Assembly (NCBI GenBank): GCA_033063855.1
Contig: CP093830.1
Span: forward strand, 4,278,854-4,342,853
DNA: 64,000 nt
Source: Smittia aterrima
Taxonomy: Eukaryota; Arthropoda; Insecta; Diptera; Chironomidae
Direction: 5' to 3'
How positions within the stretch are numbered: the stretch's first letter is position 1; the number at the start of each line of letters is the position of its first letter. Below, piece by piece: positions 12,823 through 23,740 of this stretch. Under the pieces are notes generated by a model. It saw nothing but the letters and a program-made list of their open reading frames with translations, did not search any database and was not told the DNA's origin. The position numbers and the translations under genes were made by a program.

Positions 12823-13382
12823 CTTAATATTTATCTAAAAACAAATAAAAATGAAATAAATTTAAAAATATTTTTGGAAACTTTAAGATGTTACCTTTTC
12901 GAATGTTAAGAGCGAAATGAGTCGAACGGTGTTAAAAGTAGTGTCCTACGTATGGAAAAATATGAATGAAAAATCCTCAGATTTTCGTCTCTGTGGTTCT
13001 GGGGTAGTCATTAATTCATTTATGATTCAAGATAATCCAACCAAAATTAGCATAACTGAAATCCCTCCGTGCTAAGTCAAATAGCCGAAGACCTCCTTAG
13101 TTTATTTGTCTCGGAAAATTGTAATTTATGGCAAATTACCCCAACAACTAAGCTAAGACCTTCAAGAACAATAATAAATTTATAAGGATAAAAAGGAATT
13201 GTTGTAGTTATAATTATTCAGGATTCACTGGAATGAATTTACCTGAAATGTCTAATTTAAAAACGCCCTCAACGAAATAAATGCAAATTGATGTCATGAA
13301 GGTGCATCAACATCGTCAAAATATCAACTCGAGTGCAATAGAAATCGCCTTAGAACATGTATTTACTAGTCGCAAATTTTAT
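12823..13382. other. Spacer between F-box copy 1 and the TTLL-like gene
   Basis: Holds the F-box 5' UTR exon and intron (intron 12835-12894) and, at about 13300-13360, the second copy of the short segment found at 11319-11380. Nothing else coding was seen. Confidence 0.6.
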
Positions 13383-15264
13383 TTAAGCGCTGACATTTTC
13401 TCGATAATAAATCGAATAGACATGATTTCGATCCTTAATTTCCGTTATAGTGTTTGTGTTCTTGCTCGTGTTTATTCTTTTGCTTTCAGTTCCCGGTTGA
13501 CTTCTAGCACGAGAACTGTACGTTCCAACTCTTTTGCCTATGACTTCGACGTTGGCTATGGAATTATATTCTTCTGGAATCTCAAACGAATGAATCAATT
13601 CAAAATCTCCAGTTAAAGCTTCAGCATTTCGTTGATGATCAACAACAACACGAATGACATCCTCAAGAAGTCTTTTCGTGATCATTTCGACCACAACTTT
13701 TGAAAAGTAAAGAGCTGGAGCCGAGTTTATCTCAATTAAAATCTATCAGAGTCAAGTAGAGATTAATTTTTAAAGAAAAATTAAAACAAAAAAATCTTTA
13801 AAAGCAAACTGTTCGCTTACCGGCTCGTAATCACATCCGATCATAAAGTCTGCGCCATTTAGTTCAAAGTTATTCACTGTCATCACGGTACCTTCAAGAC
13901 TCGCCGAAATTACAGCGAGAAGATTCTTCTTTATCCCTGGCAAAATCTGATTATGCCAAATATGAGGTTTTTCGATCGATTCGAAGTACGCGATGAGCTC
14001 ACTTAAAGGCCACATATTTTCTTTCGCATTGGGGACAATGTCAATTGGATTCATGAAGTGTTTTTGAATCGCATAATTGGTCACGTGAACTGAACGATGT
14101 AAATTATCTAGAGTGAAGACTGGAGTGCTAAACTTGACGTAACAATCGCGGTAAAACCAAACATCAAGATATCCATCGCGAATGAAGGTCATGAAGTAAA
14201 TTCTGATATCAAATTTTCTTTTGTGGATCAGCAAAGGTTTTTCTGAAATGCAAAAAAGTTTTCTGATTTAAAAAGTTAAGGAAATTTGTTGAATAATTAC
14301 CAATATATTTCTGAACAACGAATTTGTTCCTGGAAACTTTTGTTTCCTTTAAAATCTTCTCCTCATTGTTCATTAAAATCACTCCATGACCACTTGAGTG
14401 TCCGATCGGTTTCATAATCCAAATATTAAAATATCCATCATACTTCATGAAAGGCCATTGATTTAGAATCTTTTCAAAGCATTTGCTAGCTTGTTCTTTG
14501 CAGTCTTCGATTGCTATGCTACTCTCGAACTTAAATCTTCTTGATCCGTTCTTTATCTGACGGATTTTGTTTATGAATTCGTCTTGCTTAAGAGGACATC
14601 TCGAAGTAACATCAAACAAATTCGACGTGTCGATGTCATCGTGATTTGCTATTTTTATCATGAAATCAATTTTCTGGATAGAGAAATCAATGCATTCGGT
14701 TGAAATTGCGTTATCGCATGTTGAGAAAAGTGACGGAAAGTCAACGTGCTCGTGTAAGAAGAAAATAAAACTTGTGAACACAGTTCGCCGAAAATCTTCC
14801 AAGAACTCGTCTCTTGATGATTTGTCACAAATTATGTGAGATCTCTGGCAACTCAAATCCGTCAAGTCGTCTTGATGAAACCAAGCATAACTTTTTGAAA
14901 TGTTTTCAAGTCCATCCTTTGCTGTGAAGTTCAATGGAGGCTTTCGTATGACTGTGTTGACAAAGGGAACAATGTTTCCGACTTGTTGAATAGGCCGTGA
15001 TTTTGGTTGCCAAATAAAATGATGCGGACAATGTCTCGCTTGCAAAGCCAGCATACTTTCTTCAGTTGATGGCTTCATCAACGAAAGTCTTTCATCTGTT
15101 ACCTTTTCGATCCATTCACGAGCCAGCAAACTTTTCCGCAATATTTCGTGTCCTCCGAGAATCATGAAAATCTTTTTGCTTCTTTTAGCTTTCTCTACCT
15201 TTTCCTCAATTTCTTTCATGTTTCTTCCCTTTCTGTTAACTAAAGATGTTGATCGGAATGCCAT
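13383..15264 (-). CDS. TTLL3-like tubulin ligase (probable tubulin glycylase)
   Basis: Tubulin-tyrosine-ligase-like protein of 581 residues; the TTLL3/8 branch adds glycine to tubulin in cilia. Exons: 15264-14301, 14242-13821 and 13742-13383, phases closing. Diagnostic blocks are WIMKP...GHGV and FVVQKYI, then across the first junction EKPLLIHKRKFDIR, VWFYRDCYVKFSTP, SVHVTNYAIQKH, NGADFMIGCDYEP and LIEINSAPAL. The Asp, Glu and Asn that coordinate magnesium in this fold are present. The glycine-rich ATP loop reads GHSSGHGV rather than the usual SRGRGI-type sequence, so a normally conserved Arg is missing, and the N-terminal half is divergent. It could be an active but diverged glycylase or a partly decayed copy; the frame is fully open. 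Confidence 0.8.
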
Positions 15265-15500
15265 GGCAAATGTTTTAAAGTAATTTTACAAGAAATTTTG
15301 TTTGTCTAAATTTTTTTTCTGCAATTTTTGTTTTCTAAGAATTTATTCTAAGTTGTCTGAGATTAATTTTTATAAAGGAAAAGCTTTTTAAAATTGTCAA
15401 ATTGCTTTCAAGCGAAGTGATCACAATCTTTTCAAAGAAGAACTCCAAGGTTCACTCCCATCTACACAAACAGACAAGATACATTGACTCAAAGAAGTAG

Positions 15501-15572
15501 TGGCTCCAGAGAGGATCGCACTCACGACCTCCGCATTATCAGCACGGAGCTTTAACCAGCTAAGCCAATCGG
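15501..15572 (-). repeat. tRNA-derived (SINE-like) sequence
   Basis: On the minus strand this reads as a tRNA-like module: box A TGGCTTAGCTGG (15567-15556), an arm with loop CTGATAA (anticodon position GAT), and a box-B-like GAGTGCGATCC (15523-15513), ending TGGAGCC. The 5' acceptor strand does not pair with the 3' strand and the T stem has a mismatch, so it is not a functional tRNA gene. A tRNA-headed SINE, or its relic, with a body running towards 15421 fits best. It lies directly beside the start of the degenerate barentsz copy. Confidence 0.55.
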
Positions 15573-15601
15573 TAAGATATTTAGGAAGATAATATTGGAA
15601 C

Positions 15602-15963
15602 CGATCATATTCTTGATAACATGTTTGTCCAGAGACATTCTTATAAAACGACAATATCGCTGAAAGAAGCTCAAGTGATGAGAAATCTGACGAGCAACTT
15701 AATAAAAAACGAGCAACGTGAGTTACTGCAACTTCGCAAAAAGAGATATGAAGCTTAACTTTTCTGTTTTTCTCAGCTTTGACCGTGAGTGATGACAAAT
15801 CCGACGCTAAGTGAATTTTGCCATCTAAGCGGTTTCTTCGTTAGGCGCATTTTAATTAATATTTTATTCTTTTGTGCATCCTTTTCATAAAATTAACTTT
15901 TTTGTCTGGTTTTAATGCGATTTAAAAATACAATAAAACTTCCAAATAGCAACGTCAAATTGT
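15602..15963 (+). pseudogene. Degenerate duplicate of the barentsz 3' end
   Basis: Closely matches barentsz from 10822 through exon 4, the last intron, exon 5 and the 3' UTR with its AATAAA; similarity continues to about 16010. The exon 4 equivalent has a deletion of about 12 bases and further frame-breaking changes, and the last-exon splice site context is altered, so it is not translatable. No upstream barentsz exons accompany it. Its end runs into the 3' end of an intact Vago-like gene on the other strand. Confidence 0.85.
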
Positions 15964-16361
15964 TTAGTTTAACTGAACAATCGACTGACAAAATTTATTA
16001 CAGCAATCAGGAAATGGAAGTTTAAAATTATGACTATAAGTACATGTTGGATCCTCTTCGTAAAGACAAGTGTGAACAGTGATCGTGAAATCATCAGAAC
16101 AGAAAACTGCTAAACATTTTGTGTTGTTCGAATCAGCAGTTCCTGGCATTAATTTAAAGTCTTCGTATTCACAAACGTCGACACATTCTCCCGAGTCGCA
16201 ATCTAAAAGTGATCACGACATTGAAACAAATTTCATTCCAAGGCTAACTTCTCACCTTCTCCAATTGAGTTTAAGATTGTAAAAGAAGTAGAAACTACTA
16301 ACGACGAGCAAATAATTATTAACACAACTGAAGCAAGAAGAATCGACAGCAAAGACTTCAT
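15964..16361 (-). CDS. Single-VWC-domain secreted protein A (Vago-like family)
   Basis: Exons 16361-16256 and 16202-15964, about 112 residues. An N-terminal hydrophobic signal peptide (MKSLLSILLASVVLIIICSS) precedes one compact Cys-rich domain: VCEYEDFKLMPG, KC, FCSDDFTI, TC, TC and PDCCNKFC, the spacing of the single von Willebrand factor C (SVWC) family. SVWC proteins include Vago, a secreted antiviral cytokine-like peptide of flies and mosquitoes; a specific Vago role is not claimed. Two extra Cys precede the domain. It is first of three tandem genes on this strand, and its stop codon lies in sequence duplicated from the barentsz 3' flank. Confidence 0.8.
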
Positions 16362-16618
16362 CTTGACCGAAACTATTTTCGACTGACAGTTGATTGAGAT
16401 AAAAGAGAAGAAACGAGAGCTGCAGCAGTGCCAACCTTGATCGGTTACAAGAAAACCTGAAATCTTTTCAAGTTCACTAAGACTTGTGTTAGACAGGAAG
16501 AAAATTTATTTTGGATCTTTTAATAAAAATTACGATTGAATAATCATTTGAACTCCCTCCACCTTTAAATCAAACATCAGAAGCTGATAATGTTCTGTTT
16601 GAAACTTAGCAAATCTCT

Positions 16619-17015
16619 CTACTCGAATAAAGATTTTCGCTTCTGTTTAGTTCCACAGCATTCAGGGAACAGCTTGGTCTTGTCTTTGTTAACGTATTCA
16701 TATTGACCTGTCACTGTAAATTAAAATTATTCATAAAGTTTCTCTCAATTCTGAAATAAATAGAATTTTCTTACTGTCGAAGGGGCATGGACTGATAGTA
16801 ATGCTGAAGTCGCTGTTGCAATGGAGAAGTCGGCATTTCCCTGGCTGATTCAAGCTCTCACTTGGAAAGATTTTTACGTCATCCCAAGCGCAGTGAGAAT
16901 TGCAAACTCCTTCGATGCAACCCTCAGCTCTCGTATTAGGAATAATCGGCTGCGACACTCCGTGAACCAAAGCGATAAATGCGCACAAACAAATATTTAC
17001 GAGAATCGTTTTCAT
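16619..17015 (-). CDS. Single-VWC-domain secreted protein B (Vago-like family)
   Basis: Exons 17015-16775 and 16713-16619, 111 residues. The ATG giving MKTILVNICLCAFIALVHG was chosen because a typical signal peptide starts there; an in-frame start 13 codons upstream (17054) is less likely. The domain shows CAWDDVKIFP, QPGKCRLLHC, FSITISPC and, across the intron, FPECCGTKQ. Fewer domain cysteines are present than in the neighbours: one between SPC and ECC, and the terminal one, are absent. It ends in a basic tail (KQKRKSLFE). Tandem neighbour of copies A and C. Confidence 0.78.
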
Positions 17016-17187
17016 TGTGACAACTTTCAAAAGAAGACTGATCACTAAACTCACATTCGTCGCATCTTAAATCAGTGGAAAATTTGAGAGAATCTAGAAG
17101 CTCTCGTTGAGAATCTGAAAATCGTTAAAATGTTTGTTGCGGTCAAGCGATTTCGTTATCATAAATTATTTTATTTTAGGGCTTTCA

Positions 17188-17496
17188 TCATGAGCACAAT
17201 CGAATTCCACAGCAATCGGGATAGCTTAGCGAGTGATCAGCTCCAATCCATTCGCATTTTCGGTCTGCATCGTTACATCCACTGAAAGTTATTGTGAAAT
17301 CTTCTCCGCAATGAATCTCTCGGCATTGTCCAGGTTGATTGACCGTCTTCGTCGGCAGGATTTTGAAGTTGGACCATGAGCAGACATCAACCCCTTCAGC
17401 GTTTTTTCCTTTCGTGTTAATTATCACTGAATACGAATAAACTGAAGTCGTGAGAAACAACAGAACGATTAAAAATGCAGCTAATCTTGTATTCAT
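17188..17496 (-). CDS. Single-VWC-domain secreted protein C (Vago-like family)
   Basis: Intronless reading frame of 102 residues from MNTRLAAFLIVLLFLTTSVYS, a clear signal peptide; an upstream in-frame start (17559) would bury it. The domain has eight cysteines: VCSWSNFKILP, QPGQCREIHC, ITFSGC, RKCEW, YPDCC and RLCS. This is the full SVWC pattern. Secretion is inferred, and a stress or immune signalling role is suggested only by family membership. Copy B has an intron in the domain that is absent here. Confidence 0.78.
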   Translation of the reverse strand: MNTRLAAFLIVLLFLTTSVYSYSVIINTKGKNAEGVDVCSWSNFKILPTKTVNQPGQCREIHCGEDFTITFSGCNDADRKCEWIGADHSLSYPDCCGIRLCS

Positions 17497-17990
17497 TCTC
17501 TTTGCGGTCTCTCGCGACAAATTAAAGTCTCCAACTAATCGTAGAAGCGTAAACAACACAATCTATTGAACTTGAAATCTTCTTCTTATTGCGAGAGGAA
17601 CCAGTTTCCGAATCTTTTTGTGAATGAATTGTGAGAGACTAAGGAAATGAATTGAAAGCTTCCCACACTTTAAAGCTTAACGATCATTCTAATTTAGCAA
17701 GAATAAAAAGTTCTTTATTTCATCTTCCTATCTATTTTCTAAACTTTTATCTCAATTAATGTTTCTCCATTGTATTAACATTAACCGAACAGATTTTCTG
17801 AATTAACCGGCAGTTACAAGAGTTATATTAAAATTAAATATATTTTTGTTTTGAGAAACAACTCATTTTCAATTCTTGGACTAACTTTGCTTGATAAAAT
17901 ATAAAATTTGTCCATTGAGTTATTTGTGCAAACTAAAAATCCAAACTTTTGTGTAAATTAGCATCTGACATTGTTGAAAAATTAGGCAGT
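17497..17990. other. Spacer between Vago-like gene C and Su(z)12
   Basis: 494 bases with the 5' flank of the Vago-like gene C and the Su(z)12 3' UTR. A minus-strand AATAAA (TTTATT at about 17717-17722) could serve Su(z)12. No gene seen. Confidence 0.5.
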
Positions 17991-20301
17991 TTAAGTTCTG
18001 CTGGCGCGCAGTTTTCCCGAAGCTTTAGATGCAATGGGGACAGATTTGAGAACAGGCTTCTGTAAGTCACGTTGTAATGTTCGGGTCTCGCTTTGTGAAT
18101 TGCATTTGATGATTTCCTTTCGTTTTTTTCTTTCGTCTTCTGCGTTGAAATTCTCAGCTTGAAGTGCCTGTGGAGATTAAAGATTAAGTAACAATAATGA
18201 AAATGAAATTCAATTGACTTACTAAGGCTTGTTCTAACAACTTTCGTTCAGTGCGAGGCGAAATTAATCCAAAATCAAAGAGCGAGTTGAGGTGAACAAT
18301 AAAGCATCGAAGCAGATTCATGTTGATGAGTTCTTTTCCATGTTCCTTCAGGAAAAGTTCGCAAGCCACCTCAATTTGACAGTCTCCAACGAATCTGGAA
18401 TCAATTAAACTGAAGACCCGATAAGGAACTTGATTCGAATTGCAACTCACCCGTGCTTCATGAGATGAAGATTCCAGAGCTTCATCAATTCCTTTTCGCC
18501 TCCGTTGACATCGATGAACTCATCAATCATCTGTTTGGTCGTACGCTGAAGCCACTTTGGATTAGGTTCTCCTTCGGAATCATAGTCAAGCTCCATTGGA
18601 AGGATTGGAATGCAAGTTTCCGAATGATAGTAGATTCTGTTGTGTCCGCTAAAGTATTGTCTCGTCTCTAAATCGTTGTCATCATTTTCAGCGAACTCGT
18701 TCATCTTAAAGGAAGGTTTACGCGGTCTGAACACCATGATGCTTGTGGCGACATTACGACGAGTTGGATGTCCTTTTGAGCCACCAAGAAGAACGTCATG
18801 AGGAGCTCCACTGTACGAGCCATCGTATGAGTCATTAACGTAAACATCAATTCGTCGTACTGAGTCTGGAGATTCGTCGATGTATTGAAACAAGAATCTG
18901 GCATGGCATGACCTTAAATGCTTCATCAGCGAATAAATTCTTATACAATTAACACTGCACCAAGGACAAACGAAATCAGTTCGCTCTTCCATGCGTTGCT
19001 TAATGCTTTGGTTGACGACAAATTGGAAAATGTATCGCTCGGACGAAGGCTCAACTTTCACAATCACTTCTGGCTCGAGAGTTTTTATTTTGGGATCTTC
19101 AGAAATGTTGATTGTTGATGAATTTTCTTTGTTATTGTTGTTGAACTGATCGCTGATGAACTTTGGTTTGGGAATGGTATGCTTCTGCTTATCGATGAGG
19201 CCATCGCTCCACTCAAGATAAATAATAATCTTTGCCGTCTTCTCGAATTTAGAAAAAGGATTTGAGAGTTCGATGTCGTCCGTCGGCACCCAATGTTTGT
19301 TAACTTCTTCAACCCACGACTCTGTTCGTGCTTCCCAGTTTGATGTGTGCGATGACTTAACGCGGTCTGGATCCAAAGCTGTAATTTGATACATTCCAGG
19401 AAGAAGAAGATTCCGCCCTTGTTTGTCAAACACTGGCAGCTGTGCACAGTATCGAAGCTTATCGAAATTTCCTTTCTTAGCGTCACTTGTGTTGTGAGAT
19501 AAGTTCCCGCTTACTTCAATATGGAATGAAAGACTAAAAGTTGTCTGAGTGTTTTCTCCAAATTGAAATAAATCATGAGACACGTAAACTGCTGGAAGTT
19601 CTGTAATTGCGTTGCTGTTCACATTTTTTACATCGACAGTTGATCTCCCAATTGGATCGACATTCGGCTCGAGCATTCCTTCCTTTCGACGCTTATGGGA
19701 AGTCCTTTCCAGCTTGGTCACAACCTCCACGCGCTTGACATTTCCGTCTAAGTCATCATCCTCGAAGTTGAGAAAACCAATCACAAGATTCTCGTTGCTC
19801 TTGAAGGTCTCCTTTCTCTTCTTGATGTTGTCGAGATGAGCTCGCAACTTCGACTCTTCTTTGTCCGTATCATTTTTCATGAGATTTTTAGCAAACTCTT
19901 TGCGTTTTTCGACTTGTTTTTGGTTTCTCGCACTCCGTCCTCGCATGTACGACAAATTACGATGCAAGAAAAGTGGCTAAATAAGGAATGTTTTCGGGTT
20001 AATGCACCGATCAGACAACAACAAAAAATCCTTGAAAATTCAAAGAACAGTGAATTGCTCAATTTTCGGATAACGCTAATCTTACTCACCGATGAAATGA
20101 AACGTGTTCGCAGATATCGATAAATCTGTGTTGGTTCTGTGAAAAGAAAATTTCATGTTTAAGGTTTCGCGGTTGAATAAAAACAAAGCGTCGGAAAAAT
20201 AAAAACTTACTAATGAAAGTCTGGCAGAAACGATCTCCCTCCGGTGGTGCGACTTCATCTTTACGCGATCTAAACGTGTCGCTGCTTCGGGATCGCTTCA
20301 T
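17991..20301 (-). CDS. Su(z)12: Su(z)12, Polycomb repressive complex 2 subunit
   Basis: Core PRC2 subunit required for H3K27 methylation by E(z). Exons: 20301-20211, 20136-20090, 19976-18451, 18394-18223 and 18167-17991, 670 residues, all phases closing. The N-terminal segment KPTQIYRYLRTRF then LHRNLSYMRGR matches the family neck. A C2H2 zinc finger (CPWCSVNC, then HLRSCH) lies at about residues 384-410. The C-terminal VEFS box runs across exons 3 and 4 (YYHSETCIPILP, WNLHLMKHG, then ACELFLKEHG). The last exon is short and basic. The protein is nearer the human length (739) than the longer Drosophila protein, mainly from a short tail. Confidence 0.95.
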
Positions 20302-20736
20302 TTTAATGCCAGCTTCTCTTTATATGCAATTTCTGTTTTTAAAAAGAGTTTGATCGACAGATACTTTTTTCACTCGAGTTGTTAAAAACTGACTGACTGT
20401 CACACCAAAGACAACTCAAGTCATAGACGAACACAGAGAAAAATCTAGACGGTACTTGTTAGAATTTTATTCAGAAAGTTTTTAGTTTAAGACATTTATT
20501 TCCTGAGAAGAATTGTTGAAGATAATGTCAATCAGTTGTTAATCTTATCAAACAAAATTTATATAATTAACTTCTATAAGTTGTGAACTCATTGAATAAA
20601 CTTCGAATATTTTCAAATATTTCCGTTAATCTTTCTCTCGAAAACTTGAAACCCAATCCAATGCTCTAAGTCAGGAAATATTTATTTGTCTTTGGCGTTT
20701 ATTTTCTTGTCATATCTTCTACACCTTTGAACATTA
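20302..20736. other. Spacer between Su(z)12 5' end and the SLC26 gene 3' end
   Basis: 435 bases of AT-rich sequence holding the Su(z)12 promoter and the 3' UTR of the SLC26-type gene, both on the minus strand. No reading frame or repeat stands out. Confidence 0.5.
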
Positions 20737-22836
20737 TTAGTCATTTGTCTTTATATCTGTTAAGGCTTCAGTTTGTTTAACTTGAGCAATTAAGTCTCTT
20801 ATGTCGTCGGAATGTTTAAAAAGTTCTAAAAACTGCGAATTATGTCTCATCACGACATGGAATGCGGGCTTCTTCCAGTTCCAGAAACACACCCTCTTGC
20901 TGTTAAGTGATAAATCGCTGATAATGGAAGCAAGTATCTGTCGAATAAAATTAATATTGCCAATTAAGAAACAGGTGTTTGTTAGATAAGTTGGAACTCA
21001 CTTTCGCCACTGTTGAATCAATTGAACTCATGTAAGCACCGTTGATAACGACAATATTGGCGTCACTAAAATCAATTGTCGACTTCTTGATTACAACGGA
21101 TTTGAAGTATTCCGCTGATGAATAGATTAAGCTTTGATCCGGTGTTACAATCAGAACCACTTGGCCGTTGATTTTCTGGACTTCAAATGAAACATTAGGA
21201 CGAGAAGTGTTGTACAACGTGAACAGAACATTAATTGCGATTCCAACGAGAATTCCGTATTCTAATCCAATCCAAAGGGAGAATCCGAAAGTCGCGATGA
21301 ATGGAATGAAATCAATTCGCTTGGTTCGATAGATTTCGACGATTTCATGAAATTCGAACATTGAAATCATCGCTGCGATGATGACAGCTGCTAAAACAGT
21401 TTTTGGAATGAAGTAAAAAGTTCCGGTAGCAACTCCCAAAGCCAACAGAACCAGTGCACCTGTAAAACAACCGCCGAATTGAGTTCGTACACCAGATGCA
21501 TTGTTAACAGCTGTTCGAGTGAATGATCCAGTAATTGGAATCGACGAGACAAAGGAACCAGCAATATTGCAAATTCCCAAAGCGACCATCTCTTGAGTAG
21601 CGTCAATTTGTTTTCCTTTACTAAAAGCCTTGGCAATCGAGACGCTCTCGAGAATTGAAACTAAGGGAATCGTTATCAAAGACGTCCCAAGGGCTTTAAA
21701 CATATCAAAGAAGCCGTAATGTTTGTCGTTAAACTCAGTTGCGAATGGTGGCGGTCCGAAAGGCGGCAAACCCTTTTGAATCTCTCCTGTCAGTCGGAAA
21801 GGTGTTTTGCCATTTACGTAGAAGATGTAAGCCACGACGATCCCGAAAATGACGATGATTGCATTCCGAGCGATCGCTAAATATTTGAAGAACATTGGCC
21901 AGAGTTTAATTCGGTTCAGGTTTTTCATTCCGAGAAGAATAATCAACGAGATGATTCCGAGTAATGAATCTCCTAGTGTAACCTCATCGTAGTTAGCAAA
22001 AAGATTCTGCCATGAGTCGATAAACTCGCTGGATGAGCCACTTTTGATTCCAAGGAGAGGCTTGATCTGACTAGTTCCGATGGTCAAAGTCGCTGCTGAT
22101 ATAAAAGCTGTCACTGTCGGCACAGAAATAAATTGAACGAGAAATCCCAAGTCGAAGAGTCCCATGAGGAAAATCACTGAGCCACTAAGGAATGTGCCGA
22201 GAATTGCAAAATCAACATTAAGGTTGACGACTGCGGAATGTATCATCAAAGCCATAATTGCCGTTGGACCAATTGTGATATCTTTGCAGCAGCCGAAAAT
22301 AGCGTAAACAAAACAACCTGTCGATGAGTGTTTGCGGTAACAACTAGAACGTTCAAATATTTACAGGTTCTTACCCATGAAACTTGAATAAAGTCCATAC
22401 TGTGGCGGCAATCCAGCTATAACTGCATAAGCGATTCCTGTAAAATGATTTGGTTAGAAAGATTAGATAAAGAAAAATCAAAACAAACTTCACCTTGAGG
22501 AATTGCAGTTAAGCCAACACTAAGTCCAGCGACAAAATCCTGAAGGAAAAACGATCTCTCGTACTTAGGAGCCCAATTCAGAATCGGAAGTTTCCTCTTC
22601 AATCCACTGACACTGCATGTCTTCGATAACTTTCTTGATAACAAACCGGAAACGTCAGGACATCCCTCGCGATACAAATCGCTATCAGCATTGCCGCTTT
22701 GATTATCTGTAAAAACAATTAACATTAATAAAAACCGCACTTAATGACTTTGTGGTCGAGAGCACTTTAGAGCAGATTTAATGATTAATTTTATTATCGT
22801 CGCGTTACCTATTTCAAATCGTTGCGTGATCGTCAT
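20737..22836 (-). CDS. SLC26/SulP family anion transporter (prestin-like)
   Basis: Multi-pass plasma-membrane anion exchanger or sulfate permease, 606 residues. Exons: 22836-22809, 22706-22494, 22437-22375, 22317-21002 and 20937-20737; a 28-base first coding exon (MTITQRFEI) is needed for phase. The SLC26 core signature spans exons 2-4: DFVAGLSVGLTAIPQG, then IAYAVIAGLPPQYGLYSS, then DITIGPTAIMALM. A series of hydrophobic segments follows, then a C-terminal STAS domain (about residues 455-570) with VVINGAYMSSIDSTVAK. The C-terminus after the STAS domain is short. Substrate cannot be read from sequence. Drosophila has several paralogues and I cannot assign one. Confidence 0.9.
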
Positions 22837-23740
22837 TATTTGTTTAGAGGAAGTTTACGAATGAAACTGTTCTTTGTTTTAAAAATCGAGTTGTCTTGTG
22901 ATATAAACAAACTCCTTCACATTATTGACCTTAAGAAAGTGAAACATGTGATGACTTTCAATTAGGAATTTCGAAATGCGAGGAGTGTTCTGAGTACCTA
23001 ATCCACTTTTGGTGTCAGCGACCTATTTACTCTCGATCCACTTCAATAGTTTGGTAACAATAAACAAAAGAAAGAAGTGTCACTATCAACAGATTGTTGA
23101 GAAGCCTCGTGATAAAATAAAGTTTTGAGGTAACGAGCGCAGGGTGGGAAAAATATTCTCTCTCAGAACAATCGCGTGAGAGTTCCCACTTCGTTGATAA
23201 TAGACGGCACAACTTCTGTTCACTGATCGAGTGCTTATCGACTTCTTTATGTCACGGCTGTGAAATCACTGTCGGCGATAACAAGAAAACACTTCACTCA
23301 ATTCAACTCGAGCCTCAAAAAGTGATTACCGTTAAAAAGTGACGTTTAGAGGAGACAAAAAAATTATTTTGTTTTTGCCAGCTCAAGCGTAATTTGAGAA
23401 TAATCTCTTCCGATTTGATTAAATTAATTGCGGAATTTATTCGGGGTTCTCACGAAAAAGCTTCGTTAACGAAGTTACGTTCTGTTGATTTTAAAATCAC
23501 TAGAATTGAATTGAATTGCGGGACCTTTTGAGTACATAATTTTGTTAGCTGCTGACAGCAGAAATTTCTTTCTCGTTTAGTGTTGAATTCACTTTCGATT
23601 GACTTGCTTCACTGACTGCTACTCGCGAATTAAAGACGAATCGCTGATGAGAGAACAATTAATATTCGCGTTCGGAGCTTTTCTCTCTGGCATTAGCAAA
23701 TCACTCGTTGGTTGCCTTTTAGATTCATAGATTACACGAC

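Noticed and set aside
15501..15572. Functional tRNA-Ile (anticodon position GAT)
   Set aside because: The acceptor stem does not pair and the T stem is mismatched; reported as a tRNA-derived repeat instead.
15421..15798. 125-codon minus-strand frame
   Set aside because: It runs through the tRNA-like sequence and the antisense of the degenerate barentsz copy, so it is not a gene.
20113..20120. TATCGATA, the DRE core promoter motif
   Set aside because: It lies inside Su(z)12 coding exon 2, encoding part of IYRYL, not in a promoter.
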